Source: Burkholderiales bacterium
Lineage (GTDB): Bacteria > Pseudomonadota > Gammaproteobacteria > Burkholderiales > Burkholderiaceae_C
Direction of reading: 5' to 3'
DNA length: 64,000 bases
NCBI GenBank assembly: GCA_947453625.1
Contig: CANGHK010000029.1
Location: 1 to 64,000, forward strand
Shown: positions 29,993 through 40,282 of the stretch, in pieces
How the letters are laid out: every line of letters begins with the position of its first letter
Numbering within the stretch: the first letter of the stretch is position 1
Translations under genes and position numbers: made by a program
Notes under the pieces: model-generated
Database searches by the model: none
What the model was told of the DNA's origin: nothing
Seen by the model: only the letters and a program-made list of their open reading frames with translations

Positions 29993-30020
29993 CGCTGCTG
30001 CCCCGGCCGGGGCAGCAGCG
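29993..30020. terminator. 28-bp perfect palindrome between convergent genes (bidirectional terminator-like)
   Basis: CGCTGCTGCCCCGGCCGGGGCAGCAGCG, no T-tract. Confidence 0.5.
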
Positions 30021-30028
30021 CGGCGTGC

Positions 30029-30811
30029 TCAGCGCGGAGCCATGCGGATCGCGCCGTCCAGCCGCACGCACTGGCCGTTGAGGTAGGTGTTGCGGGCCAT
30101 CTCCAGGGCCAGGCTGGCAAACTCCTCGGGCTTGCCCAGGCGCTTGGGAAACGGCACCGATGCGCTCAGGCTGTCGATCACGTTCTGCTTGGCGCCCAGC
30201 ATCAGCGGCGTGGCAAAGATACCGGGCATGATCGAGTTGACGCGTATGCCCAGGTCGGACAGGTCGCGCGCCATCGGCAGCACCAGGCCGTTGACACCGG
30301 CCTTGGCCGAGGCGTAGATGACTTGACCGATCTGGCCGTCCTGCGCGGCCACGGAGGCGGTCAGGAGGATGGCGCCACGCTCGCCGTCCTCCAGGGCCTC
30401 GATCGCGGCCATGCCTTCGGCCGACAGCGAGGCCAGCCGGTAGCTGGCCACCAGGATGCCCTGCACGCCGTACTCGTAGTCGGCCGTGGGCAGGCGCTTG
30501 AGCCTGCCCTCTTCCTTGCTGAACGCCAAGGTCTTGCCGCGCCGCGATGTCATCGCGCAGTGCACCAGCAAGCGCTCCTGCCCATGGGCGGCACGCGCTT
30601 TGGCAAAGCCGGCCACCACGCTGTCTTCGCTGGTGATGTCGACCTTGCAGAATAGGCCGCCGATGGCCTGTGCCACCGCTTCGCCCTTGGCTTCGTTGAC
30701 GTCGAAGATGGCGACCTTGGCGCCAGCGGCGGCCAGCGCCTGCGCCGTGGCCTGCCCCAGGCCGGAGGCGCCGCCGGTGACGACTGCGGCCGTGCTCGAA
30801 TCGATGATCAT
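30029..30811 (-). CDS. SDR family oxidoreductase (3-hydroxyacyl-CoA dehydrogenase-like)
   Basis: TGGASGLGQATAQALAAAG Rossmann motif, YASAKAGV, GIRVNSIMPGIFATP. Confidence 0.9.
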   Translation of the reverse strand: MIIDSSTAAVVTGGASGLGQATAQALAAAGAKVAIFDVNEAKGEAVAQAIGGLFCKVDITSEDSVVAGFAKARAAHGQERLLVHCAMTSRRGKTLAFSKEEGRLKRLPTADYEYGVQGILVASYRLASLSAEGMAAIEALEDGERGAILLTASVAAQDGQIGQVIYASAKAGVNGLVLPMARDLSDLGIRVNSIMPGIFATPLMLGAKQNVIDSLSASVPFPKRLGKPEEFASLALEMARNTYLNGQCVRLDGAIRMAPR

Positions 30812-30997
30812 GGATGGGTATCCTCAGGTCGGGTTGAAAGCTGCATCTTGGAATGGCCAGACCGGCCGGCGTGTCGCTATCGTGCCGGGCCTGCCCTCAA
30901 ACTGCGGTGAGTCGCTGGCGACATCCAGGCCCGGTGCGGCCTGGCGTGCCAAGACGTCAGGGTCGGGTGTTGGCGCCGATCACGCGCTCGGGGGGCG

Positions 30998-31402
30998 TCA
31001 AGCCACCGAAAGAAACTCCACCCAGTTGCCGTCCGGGTCGGTGACGATGGCGATGCGCACGCCGGGGCGGATCTCGCGCTCGGGCATCACCACCTTGGCG
31101 CCGGCGTCGGCGCAGGCCTGGACCATCTCGCCCAGGTTGCTGATGGTCAGGGTCCAGTAGCGGTAGCCCGACGCGCCCTGTATGCCGCCGGGTGGCGCGC
31201 TGGCCGGCACCGCCGGCAGCACCACCAGCTTGATCAGGCTGTCGCCGCACAGCAGGCGGTGCATCACGCCAACGCCGCCGGGCATGGGCATGTCGCCCTT
31301 GAACTCCAGGCCCAGCACGTCGCGGTAGAAGGCCAGCATCGCCTCGCCGTTGGTGGTGACGATGCCGAGATCGATGGCTTGTTTGGTCAGGGCGATGCCC
31401 AT
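30998..31402 (-). CDS. VOC family protein (glyoxalase/dioxygenase superfamily)
   Basis: FYRDVLGLEFKGDMPMP...VTDPDGNWVEFLSV. Confidence 0.88.
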   Translation of the reverse strand: MGIALTKQAIDLGIVTTNGEAMLAFYRDVLGLEFKGDMPMPGGVGVMHRLLCGDSLIKLVVLPAVPASAPPGGIQGASGYRYWTLTISNLGEMVQACADAGAKVVMPEREIRPGVRIAIVTDPDGNWVEFLSVA

Positions 31403-31551
31403 GGGGTCTCCTCAGGTTGGGTGCAGTGATGCTGCGGGCTGGGTGGGGCGGCGTCAGTCACCCGCGAGACCGCGCCCTGGAACGCCTGTGACAGCCGTCG
31501 GGCCGGGCGCTGCCGCAAGATCCGGTTCCCCCCTCCAGCCGGACATCCACC

Positions 31552-32337
31552 ATGACCTACCAACGCATCTCGCTCACTTTCGACGGCCCGGTGGCCGTGC
31601 TGCGCTTCAACCACCCCGAGGTGCTCAACGCGGTCGGCGCGAAGATGCTGGCCGAGTTGCAGCAGGCGGTGCGCGAGGTGGCCGACCCGGCCAATGGCGC
31701 GCGCTGCCTGCTGCTGACCGGCACCGGTCGGGCCTTCTGCTCGGGCGCCAACCTGGCCGACCCGGACCGGGCCATCACCGGCAGCGCCGGCGACAGCCTG
31801 CGCGGCAGCTACCACCCGATGCTGCTGGCGCTGCGCGACCTGGACATGCCCATGGTCTCGGCGGTCAACGGCGTGGCCGCCGGCGTGGGCATGAGCTTCG
31901 CCGTGATGGCCGACATCGTCTGCGCCTCGCGCAAGGCCTATTTCCTGCAGGCCTTCGCCCGCATCGGGCTGATCCCGGACGGCGGCGCCACCTTCCTGCT
32001 GCCGCGCCTGATCGGCTGGGGCCGGGCGATGGAGTTGTCGCTGCTGGCCGAGAAGCTGCCGGCCGAGAAGGCGCTCGACTGGGGTCTGGTCAACCGGCTC
32101 TACGACGACGAGGAGGCCTTGATGGCAGGGGCGATGACGATCGCCCGCCAACTCGCCAACGGCCCGCGCTCGCTGGGACTGATCCGCCGCGCCTACTGGG
32201 AATCGACGCGCAATTCCTACGAGCAGCAGATCGACCTGGAAGCCCGCTTGCAGACCGAGGCCGGCCGCACCGGGGACTTCCGCGAGGGCGTGTCAGCCTT
32301 CCTGGCCAAGCGGCCGGCCGAGTTCAAGGGCCAGTGA
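31552..32337 (+). CDS. Enoyl-CoA hydratase/isomerase family protein
   Basis: GTGRAFCSGANL, NGVAAGVGMSFAVMADIV, GLIPDGGATFLLPRLIG. Confidence 0.93.
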   Translation: MTYQRISLTFDGPVAVLRFNHPEVLNAVGAKMLAELQQAVREVADPANGARCLLLTGTGRAFCSGANLADPDRAITGSAGDSLRGSYHPMLLALRDLDMPMVSAVNGVAAGVGMSFAVMADIVCASRKAYFLQAFARIGLIPDGGATFLLPRLIGWGRAMELSLLAEKLPAEKALDWGLVNRLYDDEEALMAGAMTIARQLANGPRSLGLIRRAYWESTRNSYEQQIDLEARLQTEAGRTGDFREGVSAFLAKRPAEFKGQ

Positions 32338-32392
32338 GCCTGGTCCGGCGACGGCGCTCTGAGACCGTCGCCAGACCGCCGTCAGACTGCCA

Positions 32393-33199
32393 TCAAACCG
32401 CCGTCTGTCCCGGCAACTGCCGGGTCACCGGGTGTGAGCTCGACAGCCCGCCGTCGACGGCGATCGCCTGGCCGTTGACATAGCTGGCCTGGTCGGACGC
32501 CAGGAACAGCGCCACCTGGGCCAATTCGTCAGGCTGGGCGGCGCGGCGCAGCGGGTTCAGTCGGCCCAGCTTGTGGGTCACGCCCTTGTCGCGGGCGTAG
32601 TCGAAGGTCGGCAGCGTCATGCCGGTCTCGGTCAGGCCCGGGCAGATCGCGTTGACCCGCACCCCGGTATCGCACAGCTGCTGGGCCGCGACCATCGCCA
32701 GGTTGATCACCCCGGCCTTGGACGCCGAGTACGCCGGCCCGCCCGCGCCCGAACGTATGCCGGCCACCGACGCGGTGCAGACGATGGCGCCGCCGCGCCC
32801 GGCGTCGGCCATCGCCTTGCCGGCATGCTTGATCATCAGCCAGGGGCCGATCAGGTTGACCCGCAACACCTCGGTCCAGGCCTCGGGCGTGGCGTCGAAG
32901 ATGCTGGCCATGCCGCCCGAGATGCCGGCGTTGGCGAAGGCCACGTCGAGCTGGCCATAGGCCGATTGCGCCGTGGCCACCAGCCGCGCCACATCGGCCT
33001 CGACCCCGGCGTCGATCTGCAGCGCGGTGGCCGCGCCGCCAGCCGCTACCACCTGCCGCGCGGTCTCGAACACCGCCTCGGTCTTGTCGCCCAGCACCAG
33101 CTTGGCGCCCTCGCTGGCGAACAGCAGCGCGCTGGCGCGGCCTATGCCCGAGCCTGCGCCGGTGATGATGGCCACCTTGTTTTCGAGTCTGCGCGTCAT
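32393..33199 (-). CDS. SDR family oxidoreductase
   Basis: [46 protein letters not shown]. Confidence 0.92.
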   Translation of the reverse strand: MTRRLENKVAIITGAGSGIGRASALLFASEGAKLVLGDKTEAVFETARQVVAAGGAATALQIDAGVEADVARLVATAQSAYGQLDVAFANAGISGGMASIFDATPEAWTEVLRVNLIGPWLMIKHAGKAMADAGRGGAIVCTASVAGIRSGAGGPAYSASKAGVINLAMVAAQQLCDTGVRVNAICPGLTETGMTLPTFDYARDKGVTHKLGRLNPLRRAAQPDELAQVALFLASDQASYVNGQAIAVDGGLSSSHPVTRQLPGQTAV

Positions 33200-33227
33200 G
33201 GCGTCTCCGTTGGGGGCGGGTGGCGGC

Positions 33228-34664
33228 TCAGGCCGCAGCCTTGGGCGCGTAGCCCAGCACGGCCTTGATTTCGAGGAACTCGCCAAACGCGTGTGCCCCC
33301 CATTCGCGGCCGTTGCCCGACTGCTTGAAGCCGCCGAACGGTGCCATCAGGTCGGGCCCGGCGCTGTTCAGGTTGACCTGGCCGGCGCGCAGGCGCGACG
33401 CCACCAGGCGCGCGGCCTCCAGGTCGGTGCCCGAGACATAGGCGGCCAGGCCGTAAGGCGTGTCGTTGGCGATCGCCACCGCCTCGTCCACCGTGTCGTA
33501 GCCCAGCACCACCAGCACCGGGCCGAAGATCTCCTCGCGCGCCACCGTCATCCGGTTGTTGACATGGCCCAGGATGGTCGGCTTGACGTAATAACCCGTC
33601 TCCAGCCCGGCCGGCTTGCCCGGTCCGCCGGCCACCAGCGTCGCGCCCTCCTGGATGCCGGTCTCGATCAGCTTCTGGATCTTGCCCCACTGGGTGGCCG
33701 AGATCACTGGCCCGAGCGCCGCGCCGCTGTCGGGCGCGCCCACGGTGGTGGCCTCGGCGGCGGCCTTGGCAATCGCCAGCGCCTCGTCCATGCGGCTGTT
33801 GGGCACCAGCATCCGGGTCGGCGCGTTGCACGACTGGCCCGAGTTGCCCATCACGCCGCGAACGCCGTTGGTCACCGCGCGTTTAAGGTCGGCATCGGGC
33901 AGGATCAGGTTGGGCGACTTGCCGCCCAATTCCTGATGCACCCGTTTGACCGTCGGCGCAGCGTTGCGCGCCACCTCGATGCCGGCGCGGGTCGAGCCGG
34001 TGAACGACACCATGTCGACCTCGGGGTGGCTGGAGATCGCCGCGCCCACGCTCGGGCCGTCGCCGTTGACCAGGTTGAACACGCCGGCCGGCACGCCGGC
34101 GGCATGCAGGATCTCGGTCCAGATCTGGGCCGAGAAGGGCGCGATCTCGGAGGGCTTGAGCACCATCGTGCAGCCCACCGCCAGCGCCGGCGCCACCTTG
34201 CAGGCGATCTGGTTGACCGGCCAGTTCCAGGGCGTGATCAGGCCGCAGACGCCGATCGGCTCCTTGACCACCATCGTCGTGCCCAGCAGTTCCTGGAAGG
34301 TGTAGTGCTTCAACACCGCCAGCGCCGACTGCAGATGGCCCATGCCCATCGCGGCCTGGGCTTTTTGCGACAGCAGCACCGGCGCGCCCATCTCCTCGGT
34401 GATCGCCGCGGCCATGTCGGCGTAGCGCTTCTGGTACTCGGCGATCACCGCCTCCAGCAACGCCATGCGCTCGGCCACGCTGGTCTGCGAGTAGCTGGCG
34501 AAGGCGGCGCGTGCCGCCAGCACCGCGCGGTCGACGTCGGCCGCCGACCCCATGGAGATCAGCCCGGCGGCCTGCTCGGTGGCCGGGTTGATGACGGCCA
34601 GGGTCTTGGGCGTGACCGGGTCGACCCAGGCACCGTTGATGTAGAACTTGAGGTATTCGCGCAT
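33228..34664 (-). CDS. Aldehyde dehydrogenase family protein
   Basis: [52 protein letters not shown] catalytic Cys. Confidence 0.94.
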   Translation of the reverse strand: MREYLKFYINGAWVDPVTPKTLAVINPATEQAAGLISMGSAADVDRAVLAARAAFASYSQTSVAERMALLEAVIAEYQKRYADMAAAITEEMGAPVLLSQKAQAAMGMGHLQSALAVLKHYTFQELLGTTMVVKEPIGVCGLITPWNWPVNQIACKVAPALAVGCTMVLKPSEIAPFSAQIWTEILHAAGVPAGVFNLVNGDGPSVGAAISSHPEVDMVSFTGSTRAGIEVARNAAPTVKRVHQELGGKSPNLILPDADLKRAVTNGVRGVMGNSGQSCNAPTRMLVPNSRMDEALAIAKAAAEATTVGAPDSGAALGPVISATQWGKIQKLIETGIQEGATLVAGGPGKPAGLETGYYVKPTILGHVNNRMTVAREEIFGPVLVVLGYDTVDEAVAIANDTPYGLAAYVSGTDLEAARLVASRLRAGQVNLNSAGPDLMAPFGGFKQSGNGREWGAHAFGEFLEIKAVLGYAPKAAA

Positions 34665-34787
34665 GGCATGCTCCTGGAGTGGCGGTCGGGGTTGACGATG
34701 GCCGCCACGCCACCCGCAGTGGCGCGGCGTGCCCTGCTTGCCCTGCGTGGCGGGCAGGACCGACCTGAAGATCATTCTAGGCAAGGG

Positions 34788-34804
34788 CCGGCGCCCGGCG
34801 CCGG
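34788..34804. terminator. GC-only palindrome immediately 3' of the TetR gene
   Basis: CCGGCGCC-C-GGCGCCGG; no T-tract. Confidence 0.35.
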
Positions 34805-34805
34805 A

Positions 34806-35453
34806 TCAGGCGCCCGGCCTGGGGGCTTGGCGGTGGATCAGGTAGTCGGCGATCACGCCGCGGATGTAGGCGGCGATGCGGGCGTTGCTCGACGGCCGGG
34901 CCAGGGCCTGGAAGCCGCCGGTGATGGCCAGGTAGAACAGCGCGGCCAGGTCGGTGGCGGTCTGGGGGTCGTGGGTCAGGCGCAGGAACTTGGCCTCGAA
35001 CAACGCCATGCGCGCCGCGTCGACCTCGATCAGCCGCTGGGCCACGCCAGCGTCGCGCCGGCCAAGGCCGCGCAGCGCGAGCTCGAAGCGCACCGCCTTC
35101 AAGTCTGCTTCGACACGCGACAAGGCCAGATCGAGCAGTTGCTCCAGGTCGGCTTGCGGGTCGGCGCTGGCCTGCGCCTGGATGCGCCCGTTCTCGGCGA
35201 TCTCGCCCGCCTGCCAGCGCGACAGCAGGGACTGGATCAGGTCGGCATGGTCGATGAAATGCCAGTAGAAGCTGCCGCGCGTCACGCCCAGCGTGTCGGC
35301 GATCGCCAGCACGCGCACGCCGTCGAAGCCGCCTTCGGCCACCGCGTCGAAAGCCGCATCCAGCCAGTCATCACGGCCCAGGCGCGGCCCGTCGGCACGC
35401 CTGGCGCGCTTGGCGACGGGGCGGGTGTCCGGGGCATTGCAGTCCATGGGCAT
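34806..35453 (-). CDS. TetR/AcrR family transcriptional regulator
   Basis: WLDAAFDAVAEGGFDGVRVLAIADTLGVTRGSFYWHFIDHADLIQSLLSRW, TetR HTH. Confidence 0.93.
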   Translation of the reverse strand: MPMDCNAPDTRPVAKRARRADGPRLGRDDWLDAAFDAVAEGGFDGVRVLAIADTLGVTRGSFYWHFIDHADLIQSLLSRWQAGEIAENGRIQAQASADPQADLEQLLDLALSRVEADLKAVRFELALRGLGRRDAGVAQRLIEVDAARMALFEAKFLRLTHDPQTATDLAALFYLAITGGFQALARPSSNARIAAYIRGVIADYLIHRQAPRPGA

Positions 35454-35552
35454 GGGGTTCGGGGCTTTCGGCTGTCGCCGGGCTGGGCCGTCATTTTCAG
35501 CGAATACCCTGACCGCGGGCTTGGCGGCTATCGGCTACATTGAATTCACCAA

Positions 35553-35563
35553 ACACCAGTGTA
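35553..35563 (+). promoter_or_regulatory. Candidate TetR-type operator (site 2)
   Basis: ACACCAGTGTA; reverse complement TACACTGGTGTTTGGTGAATTCA matches site 1 (TACACTGGTGTATTGGCGCATTCA); lies in the divergent tetR/operon promoter. Confidence 0.6.
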
Positions 35564-35604
35564 CGGAGCAATTCGCGGCCGGCCGGGACGGGGAGCTAGC
35601 CACG

Positions 35605-36963
35605 ATGTCGATCAAGAGCCTGCTGATGCCGATGATCAGCCAGCGCCTGCTGTCCCGGGAGCGGCTGCTCAAGCGCCGCGCCGCTGCCGAGCGGGCCCGG
35701 CGGGCGAGCGGCCAGCGCCATCTGCTGCACTATTTCCACCAGGTCGACGATCCGTACAGCGCGCTGGTGGCGGCCTGCCTGCCGCGCTTGCTGGCACGCT
35801 ACGACGTCGATCTGCAGCCGCATGTGGTCGGCCCGCCGCCCGACGCCGCGGCGCCCGCGCGCGACCAACTGATCGCCTACAGCCGGCGCGATGCGCAGTT
35901 GCTGGCACGGCACTGGGGCCTGGCCTTCGAGGACCGCGGCGCGCAGCCCGCGCCGGCGGCTGTCGGTCAAGCCACGGCGCGGCTGGTGGCCGCCGCCGAG
36001 GCCGGCTGCTTTGCCGACCAGGCCGGACCGGTCTGCGTCGCGCTGTGGGCCGGGCTGGCCGGGCGGGCCAGCGCCGGGCCCGATTCGGCGCCTGACGCGC
36101 CCGCGCCGGCCAGCCCGGCGGCGGTGCGGGCCCACTTGGCGGCATCCGACGCGCTGCGCCAGTCGCTGGGCCATTACCTGGGCGCCACGGTCTTCTATGG
36201 CGGCGAGTGGATCTGGGGCCTGGACCGCCTGCACCACCTGGAGCGCCGCCTGCAGGATCTGGGCGCGCAGCGCGCGGGGGTCAGCGGCGCGCTGTTCGCG
36301 CCCGATGCCGACCTGTCGGCCCCGGTCGCGCTGGACTCGCCGCCGCCCATAGACTTTTTCTTTTCGCTGCGCAGCCCGTACTCGGCAATCGTCGCGCCGC
36401 GGGTGTTGTCGCTGGGTCGGCTGACCGGCGCGCCGGTGCGGCTGCGCTACCTGCTGCCGATGGTGATGCGCGGCCTGCCGGTGCCCGCGGACAAGCGCCG
36501 CTACATCAGCCTGGACGCGGCCCGCGAGGCGCGTTTGCGCGGCATCCCCTTCGGCCGGGTCAATGACCCAGTGGGCCGGCCGACCGAGCGCGGCCTGGCC
36601 TTGATGCCGCTGGCCGAGGCGGCGGGCCTGGGGCCGGATTACCTGCTGTCCTTTCTGCGCGGGGTCTGGGCCGAGGGCATCGATGCCGGCAGCGACCGCG
36701 GCCTGCGCCGCATCGCTGAGCGCGCCGGCCTGGGCTGGCCCGAGGCCCAGGCCGCGCTGCGCGACGATGCCTGGCGCCAGACCGCCGAGCGCAACCGCGA
36801 AGAGCTGTTCAGCCTGGGGCTGTGGGGCGTGCCCTCGTTCCGGGTGCGTGACCTCGCCGTCTGGGGCCAGGACCGCTTGTGGGCGGTCCAGCAAGCCCTG
36901 CTCGACCCGGGCGCCGCGGCCGGCCCGGTTTCCCCTCCCTCCACCTTTTCACCCCGACCCTGA
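35605..36963 (+). CDS. Tandem DsbA/2-hydroxychromene-2-carboxylate isomerase-like protein
   Basis: Two thioredoxin-fold-like halves: YFHQVDDPYSALV... and FFFSLRSPYSAIVAPRVL...; C-terminal LGLWGVPSFRVRDLAVWGQDRL. Confidence 0.8.
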   Translation: MSIKSLLMPMISQRLLSRERLLKRRAAAERARRASGQRHLLHYFHQVDDPYSALVAACLPRLLARYDVDLQPHVVGPPPDAAAPARDQLIAYSRRDAQLLARHWGLAFEDRGAQPAPAAVGQATARLVAAAEAGCFADQAGPVCVALWAGLAGRASAGPDSAPDAPAPASPAAVRAHLAASDALRQSLGHYLGATVFYGGEWIWGLDRLHHLERRLQDLGAQRAGVSGALFAPDADLSAPVALDSPPPIDFFFSLRSPYSAIVAPRVLSLGRLTGAPVRLRYLLPMVMRGLPVPADKRRYISLDAAREARLRGIPFGRVNDPVGRPTERGLALMPLAEAAGLGPDYLLSFLRGVWAEGIDAGSDRGLRRIAERAGLGWPEAQAALRDDAWRQTAERNREELFSLGLWGVPSFRVRDLAVWGQDRLWAVQQALLDPGAAAGPVSPPSTFSPRP

Positions 36964-36970
36964 CCCCGCC

Positions 36971-37243
36971 ATGACCCTCGCCCTCAAGATCGCCTGTATT
37001 GCCGCCTACCTGGGCGCTGCCGCCCGCCTGACCGGTGTGTTGCCGCCCGACCTGATGCCCCGCGTGACCTGGGTCGCGGCCATCCTGCTCGCGCTGCACG
37101 CGCTGGAACTGGTGTTTGCCTTCAAGCATGTGCGGCGCTACCGCGGGCCGCTGGCGCTGAGCGTGCTGCTGACCCTGCTTTTCGGCGTGCTGCACTGGAA
37201 GCCGCTGGCCGATGCCCAGGCGCGTGGCCAGACCGGTGCCTGA
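36971..37243 (+). CDS. DUF1145-like small membrane protein
   Basis: MTLALKIACIAAYLGAAARL...HALELVFAFKHVRRYRGPLALSVLLTLLFGVLHWKPL. Confidence 0.75.
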   Translation: MTLALKIACIAAYLGAAARLTGVLPPDLMPRVTWVAAILLALHALELVFAFKHVRRYRGPLALSVLLTLLFGVLHWKPLADAQARGQTGA

Positions 37244-39029
37244 TCGCCGGCGGCTCGGCCGCTGGCTGGCCGCTGGTTTGGTCCTCTGGCTGGCGGGCTG
37301 GGCGGGTGCTGCGGCCAGCGCCCCGGCCCGGCCCAATATCGTGCTGCTGCTGGCCGACGACTGGGGCTTCTCCGACGTCGGCGCCTTTGGTGGCGAGATC
37401 CGCACACCCCATCTCGACGGCCTGGCCAGCCAGGGCATGCGCTTCGCCAACTTCCATGTCAGCGCCTCTTGTTCGCCCACCCGCTCGATGCTGCTGACCG
37501 GGGTCGACAACCACCTCAACGGTGTGGGCAACATGCGCGAGACCATCCCGCGTTCGCATGTCGGCAAGCCGGGCTACCTCAGCGTGCTCGACCGCAATGT
37601 CGTCACGGTGGCCTCGCTGCTGCGCGACGGTGGCTACCGCACCTATGTGGCGGGCAAATGGCATGTCGGCAAGGAGGCGCACAACCTGCCGCCGGCGCGC
37701 GGTTTCGACCGCTCGCTGGTGATGGGCGACAGCGGCTCGGACAACTGGGAGACCGGCAAGCGCTACCTCGACCTGACCGACAAGGTCTACTGGTTCGAGG
37801 ACGGCCACGAAGCGGTGATGCCCGAGACCTTCTACTCGTCGCAGTTCTATGTCGACAAGACGATAGCCTACCTGCGCGCCGACGCCGGGTCGGCCAAACC
37901 CTTCTTCGCCTATGTCGCCTTCCAGGCCAACCACATCCCGGTGCAGGCGCCGCGCGAGTTCATCGAAAAGTACAAGGGCCGCTACCAGGCCGGCTGGACG
38001 GCGCTGCGCCAGGCGCGGCGCGACAAGGCGGCCGCGCTCGGCTTGATCCCCAAGGACGTGGCCATGGTGACGATGGCCAGCACCCCCGACTGGGCGGCGC
38101 TGAGCCCGGCCGACCAGGCTTACCAGGCGCGCCGGATGGAGGTCTACGCCGCGATGGCCGAGGCGATGGACTTCCACGTCGGCCGGCTGATCGCCCACCT
38201 CAAGGCCAGCGGCCAGTACGACAACACCGTCTTCCTGTTCCTGTCGGACAACGGCGCCGAGGCCTCCGACCCCTACGCCACGCCGCTGGGCGCCTGGTGG
38301 TTGGACCGCGAGTACAGCCGGGCGGTCGACCGGCTCGGCGACCCGGGCGCCTACAGCGTGATCGGTCCGGGCTGGGCCAGTGCGGCTGCGTCGCCGCTGA
38401 GCACCTACAAGTTCTATGCCGGCGAGGGCGGCATCCGCGTGCCGCTGATCGTCGCCGGCGTGCCCGGCACGGCGCCCGGGGCCATCCACCACAGCCTGGC
38501 CCATGTCAACGACATCGCGCCCACGCTGCTCGACCTGGCGCGGCTGCCACGGCCGGGTGGCAGCTACCAGGGCAGCCCGGTGCTGGCGATGACCGGCAGC
38601 AGCCTGCTGCCGGTGCTGCAGGGCCAGGCGCAGCGGGTGCACGCGGCCGACGAGGCCATAGGCTACGAGTTGTCGGGCAACCAGGCGCTGTTCCAGGGCG
38701 ACCTGAAGCTGGTGCGCAACACCGCGCCGGTGGGCGACGCGCGGTGGCATTTGTTCGACATCCGCCGCGACCCCGGCGAGACCCGCGACCTGCAAGCCGA
38801 ACTGCCGGCGCAGTTCAAGTCCATGCAGGCAGGATACGCGGCCTATGCCCAGGCCAACGGCGTGCTCGACATGCCCGCCGGCTACGACCCCCTCCACCAG
38901 GTGCTGGTCAACGCCTTGATCAATGTCTACGTGCCCCGTTACCGGCCCGTGGCCCTGGCCTTGCTGGCGCTGCTGGGCCTGACGATGACGGCGCTGCTGG
39001 TACAGCGGCGTCGGCGCAGGCGCCTGTGA
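37236..39029 (+). CDS. Arylsulfatase (type I, CSPTR) with signal peptide and C-terminal TM anchor
   Basis: PNIVLLLADDWGFSDVGAFGG...SASCSPTRSMLLTGVDNHLNGVGNM...GKWHVG...FLSDNGAEASDP; C-terminal hydrophobic PVALALLALLGLTMTALLVQRRRRRRL. Confidence 0.92.
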   Translation: MPDRRRLGRWLAAGLVLWLAGWAGAAASAPARPNIVLLLADDWGFSDVGAFGGEIRTPHLDGLASQGMRFANFHVSASCSPTRSMLLTGVDNHLNGVGNMRETIPRSHVGKPGYLSVLDRNVVTVASLLRDGGYRTYVAGKWHVGKEAHNLPPARGFDRSLVMGDSGSDNWETGKRYLDLTDKVYWFEDGHEAVMPETFYSSQFYVDKTIAYLRADAGSAKPFFAYVAFQANHIPVQAPREFIEKYKGRYQAGWTALRQARRDKAAALGLIPKDVAMVTMASTPDWAALSPADQAYQARRMEVYAAMAEAMDFHVGRLIAHLKASGQYDNTVFLFLSDNGAEASDPYATPLGAWWLDREYSRAVDRLGDPGAYSVIGPGWASAAASPLSTYKFYAGEGGIRVPLIVAGVPGTAPGAIHHSLAHVNDIAPTLLDLARLPRPGGSYQGSPVLAMTGSSLLPVLQGQAQRVHAADEAIGYELSGNQALFQGDLKLVRNTAPVGDARWHLFDIRRDPGETRDLQAELPAQFKSMQAGYAAYAQANGVLDMPAGYDPLHQVLVNALINVYVPRYRPVALALLALLGLTMTALLVQRRRRRRL

Positions 39030-40282
39030 GCGGCTACGCGGCCAGCCCCTGGCCCGGTGAGGACGGCGGCCCGGCGCGGCTGCAGGTGCCGCGCAGCGGG
39101 GCCGGCCTGGCGCTGCGCGACGGCGAGACCCTGGCTTGCGTGACCCGCAACACGCTGTTGTCAACCATGACGCTGCTGGGCGCGCCCGGTGAGGTCTACC
39201 TGCTCAGCCATTCTGCGCTGCGCGCCCATGTCGGCTTGCCCACCACGGCCTGTGTCGAGCGCATAGACCCGCTCACGCTCGAGACCCTGCAGCGCTCACC
39301 GCGGCTGGCCGGCGGGCCGATGTGGCCGGGCGGCATGGCGCTGCACCGCAACGGCCAGCTCTATGTCGTCTATGGCCGCTGGCTGCACCGGCTGGACCGC
39401 GACTGCGCGCCGCTGGCCGCGCTGCGCCTGCCGCGGGACGAGCCCTACAACTCCTTCGTGATCCTGGACAACGGGCTGATCGTCAGCAAGAACCTGTCGC
39501 AGCGCCACCCGGCCCGGCTGACGGTGGTCGACGTCGAATCCATGACGCCGGCTGGCCCCGACACGCTGTGCCCCGAGCCCTCGGTGGCCCGGCTCAGCGC
39601 GGTGGGCAACACGGTCTATGTCGTCGGCCTGCGGTCTGTCTTCCGCTACCACTGGGTCGAGGCGGCGGGCCGGCTGGTGCCCGACGCCGACTGGCGCGCC
39701 GACTACCTCGGCACGGGTGGCCAGAGTGGCCAGACCCATGGCTGGGACGCGGTGATCGACGGCCGCGACGCCTGGTGGATGGACAACGGCCAGCACCGCT
39801 ACCGCTGGCGCATGGTCGGCGCCGGCGTCAGCCGCAGCCCGAACCGCTTGATCCGGATCTCGCTGGCCGATGCCGCCGACCTGCAGGCGCTGCCTGTCAG
39901 CGGCCTGGCCGGCGGCAGCATCACCAACCCGCCGCTGGTCGACCGCCAGCGCGGCATCGTCGTCGGCTACGATTCGGCCAACCGCTGGTTGCAGGCCTGG
40001 CGCATCGCCCCCGGCACACGCGCGCTGACTCCTCTCTGGCACAAGCACCCGTTCGGTTGCGCCAGCCACATGCTGCTGTTCCCCGACACCGGAGAGATGG
40101 TGATCAACGACTACCGGCGCCACGCCGAGGAGGTGGTGGTGCTAGACATCGCCACTGGCCAGGAGCGCGGCCGGGTGCGCAGCGGCGGCGTGATGCAGGG
40201 CGTGGTGTTTCCCAGTCCGGGCTGGTCGCGCGATGTCTACTGGTGCTCGATGGGGCGATTGGCGAGGGTCTTCGTGCGATGA
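39026..40282 (+). CDS. Conserved hypothetical, beta-propeller-like, sulfatase-operon protein
   Basis: GTG start overlaps sulfatase TGA; repeated GxxY/V-W strands (GQLYVVYGRWLHRLDRDC, NTVYVVGLRSVFRYHW, GWDAVIDGRDAWWMDNGQH); ORF as listed runs upstream artefactually. Confidence 0.7.
   Translation: MSGYAASPWPGEDGGPARLQVPRSGAGLALRDGETLACVTRNTLLSTMTLLGAPGEVYLLSHSALRAHVGLPTTACVERIDPLTLETLQRSPRLAGGPMWPGGMALHRNGQLYVVYGRWLHRLDRDCAPLAALRLPRDEPYNSFVILDNGLIVSKNLSQRHPARLTVVDVESMTPAGPDTLCPEPSVARLSAVGNTVYVVGLRSVFRYHWVEAAGRLVPDADWRADYLGTGGQSGQTHGWDAVIDGRDAWWMDNGQHRYRWRMVGAGVSRSPNRLIRISLADAADLQALPVSGLAGGSITNPPLVDRQRGIVVGYDSANRWLQAWRIAPGTRALTPLWHKHPFGCASHMLLFPDTGEMVINDYRRHAEEVVVLDIATGQERGRVRSGGVMQGVVFPSPGWSRDVYWCSMGRLARVFVR

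Noticed and set aside
37469-39025. Upstream portion of the 937-aa ORF (37469-40282)
   Set aside because: Out-of-frame read of the sulfatase gene; real product starts at GTG 39026
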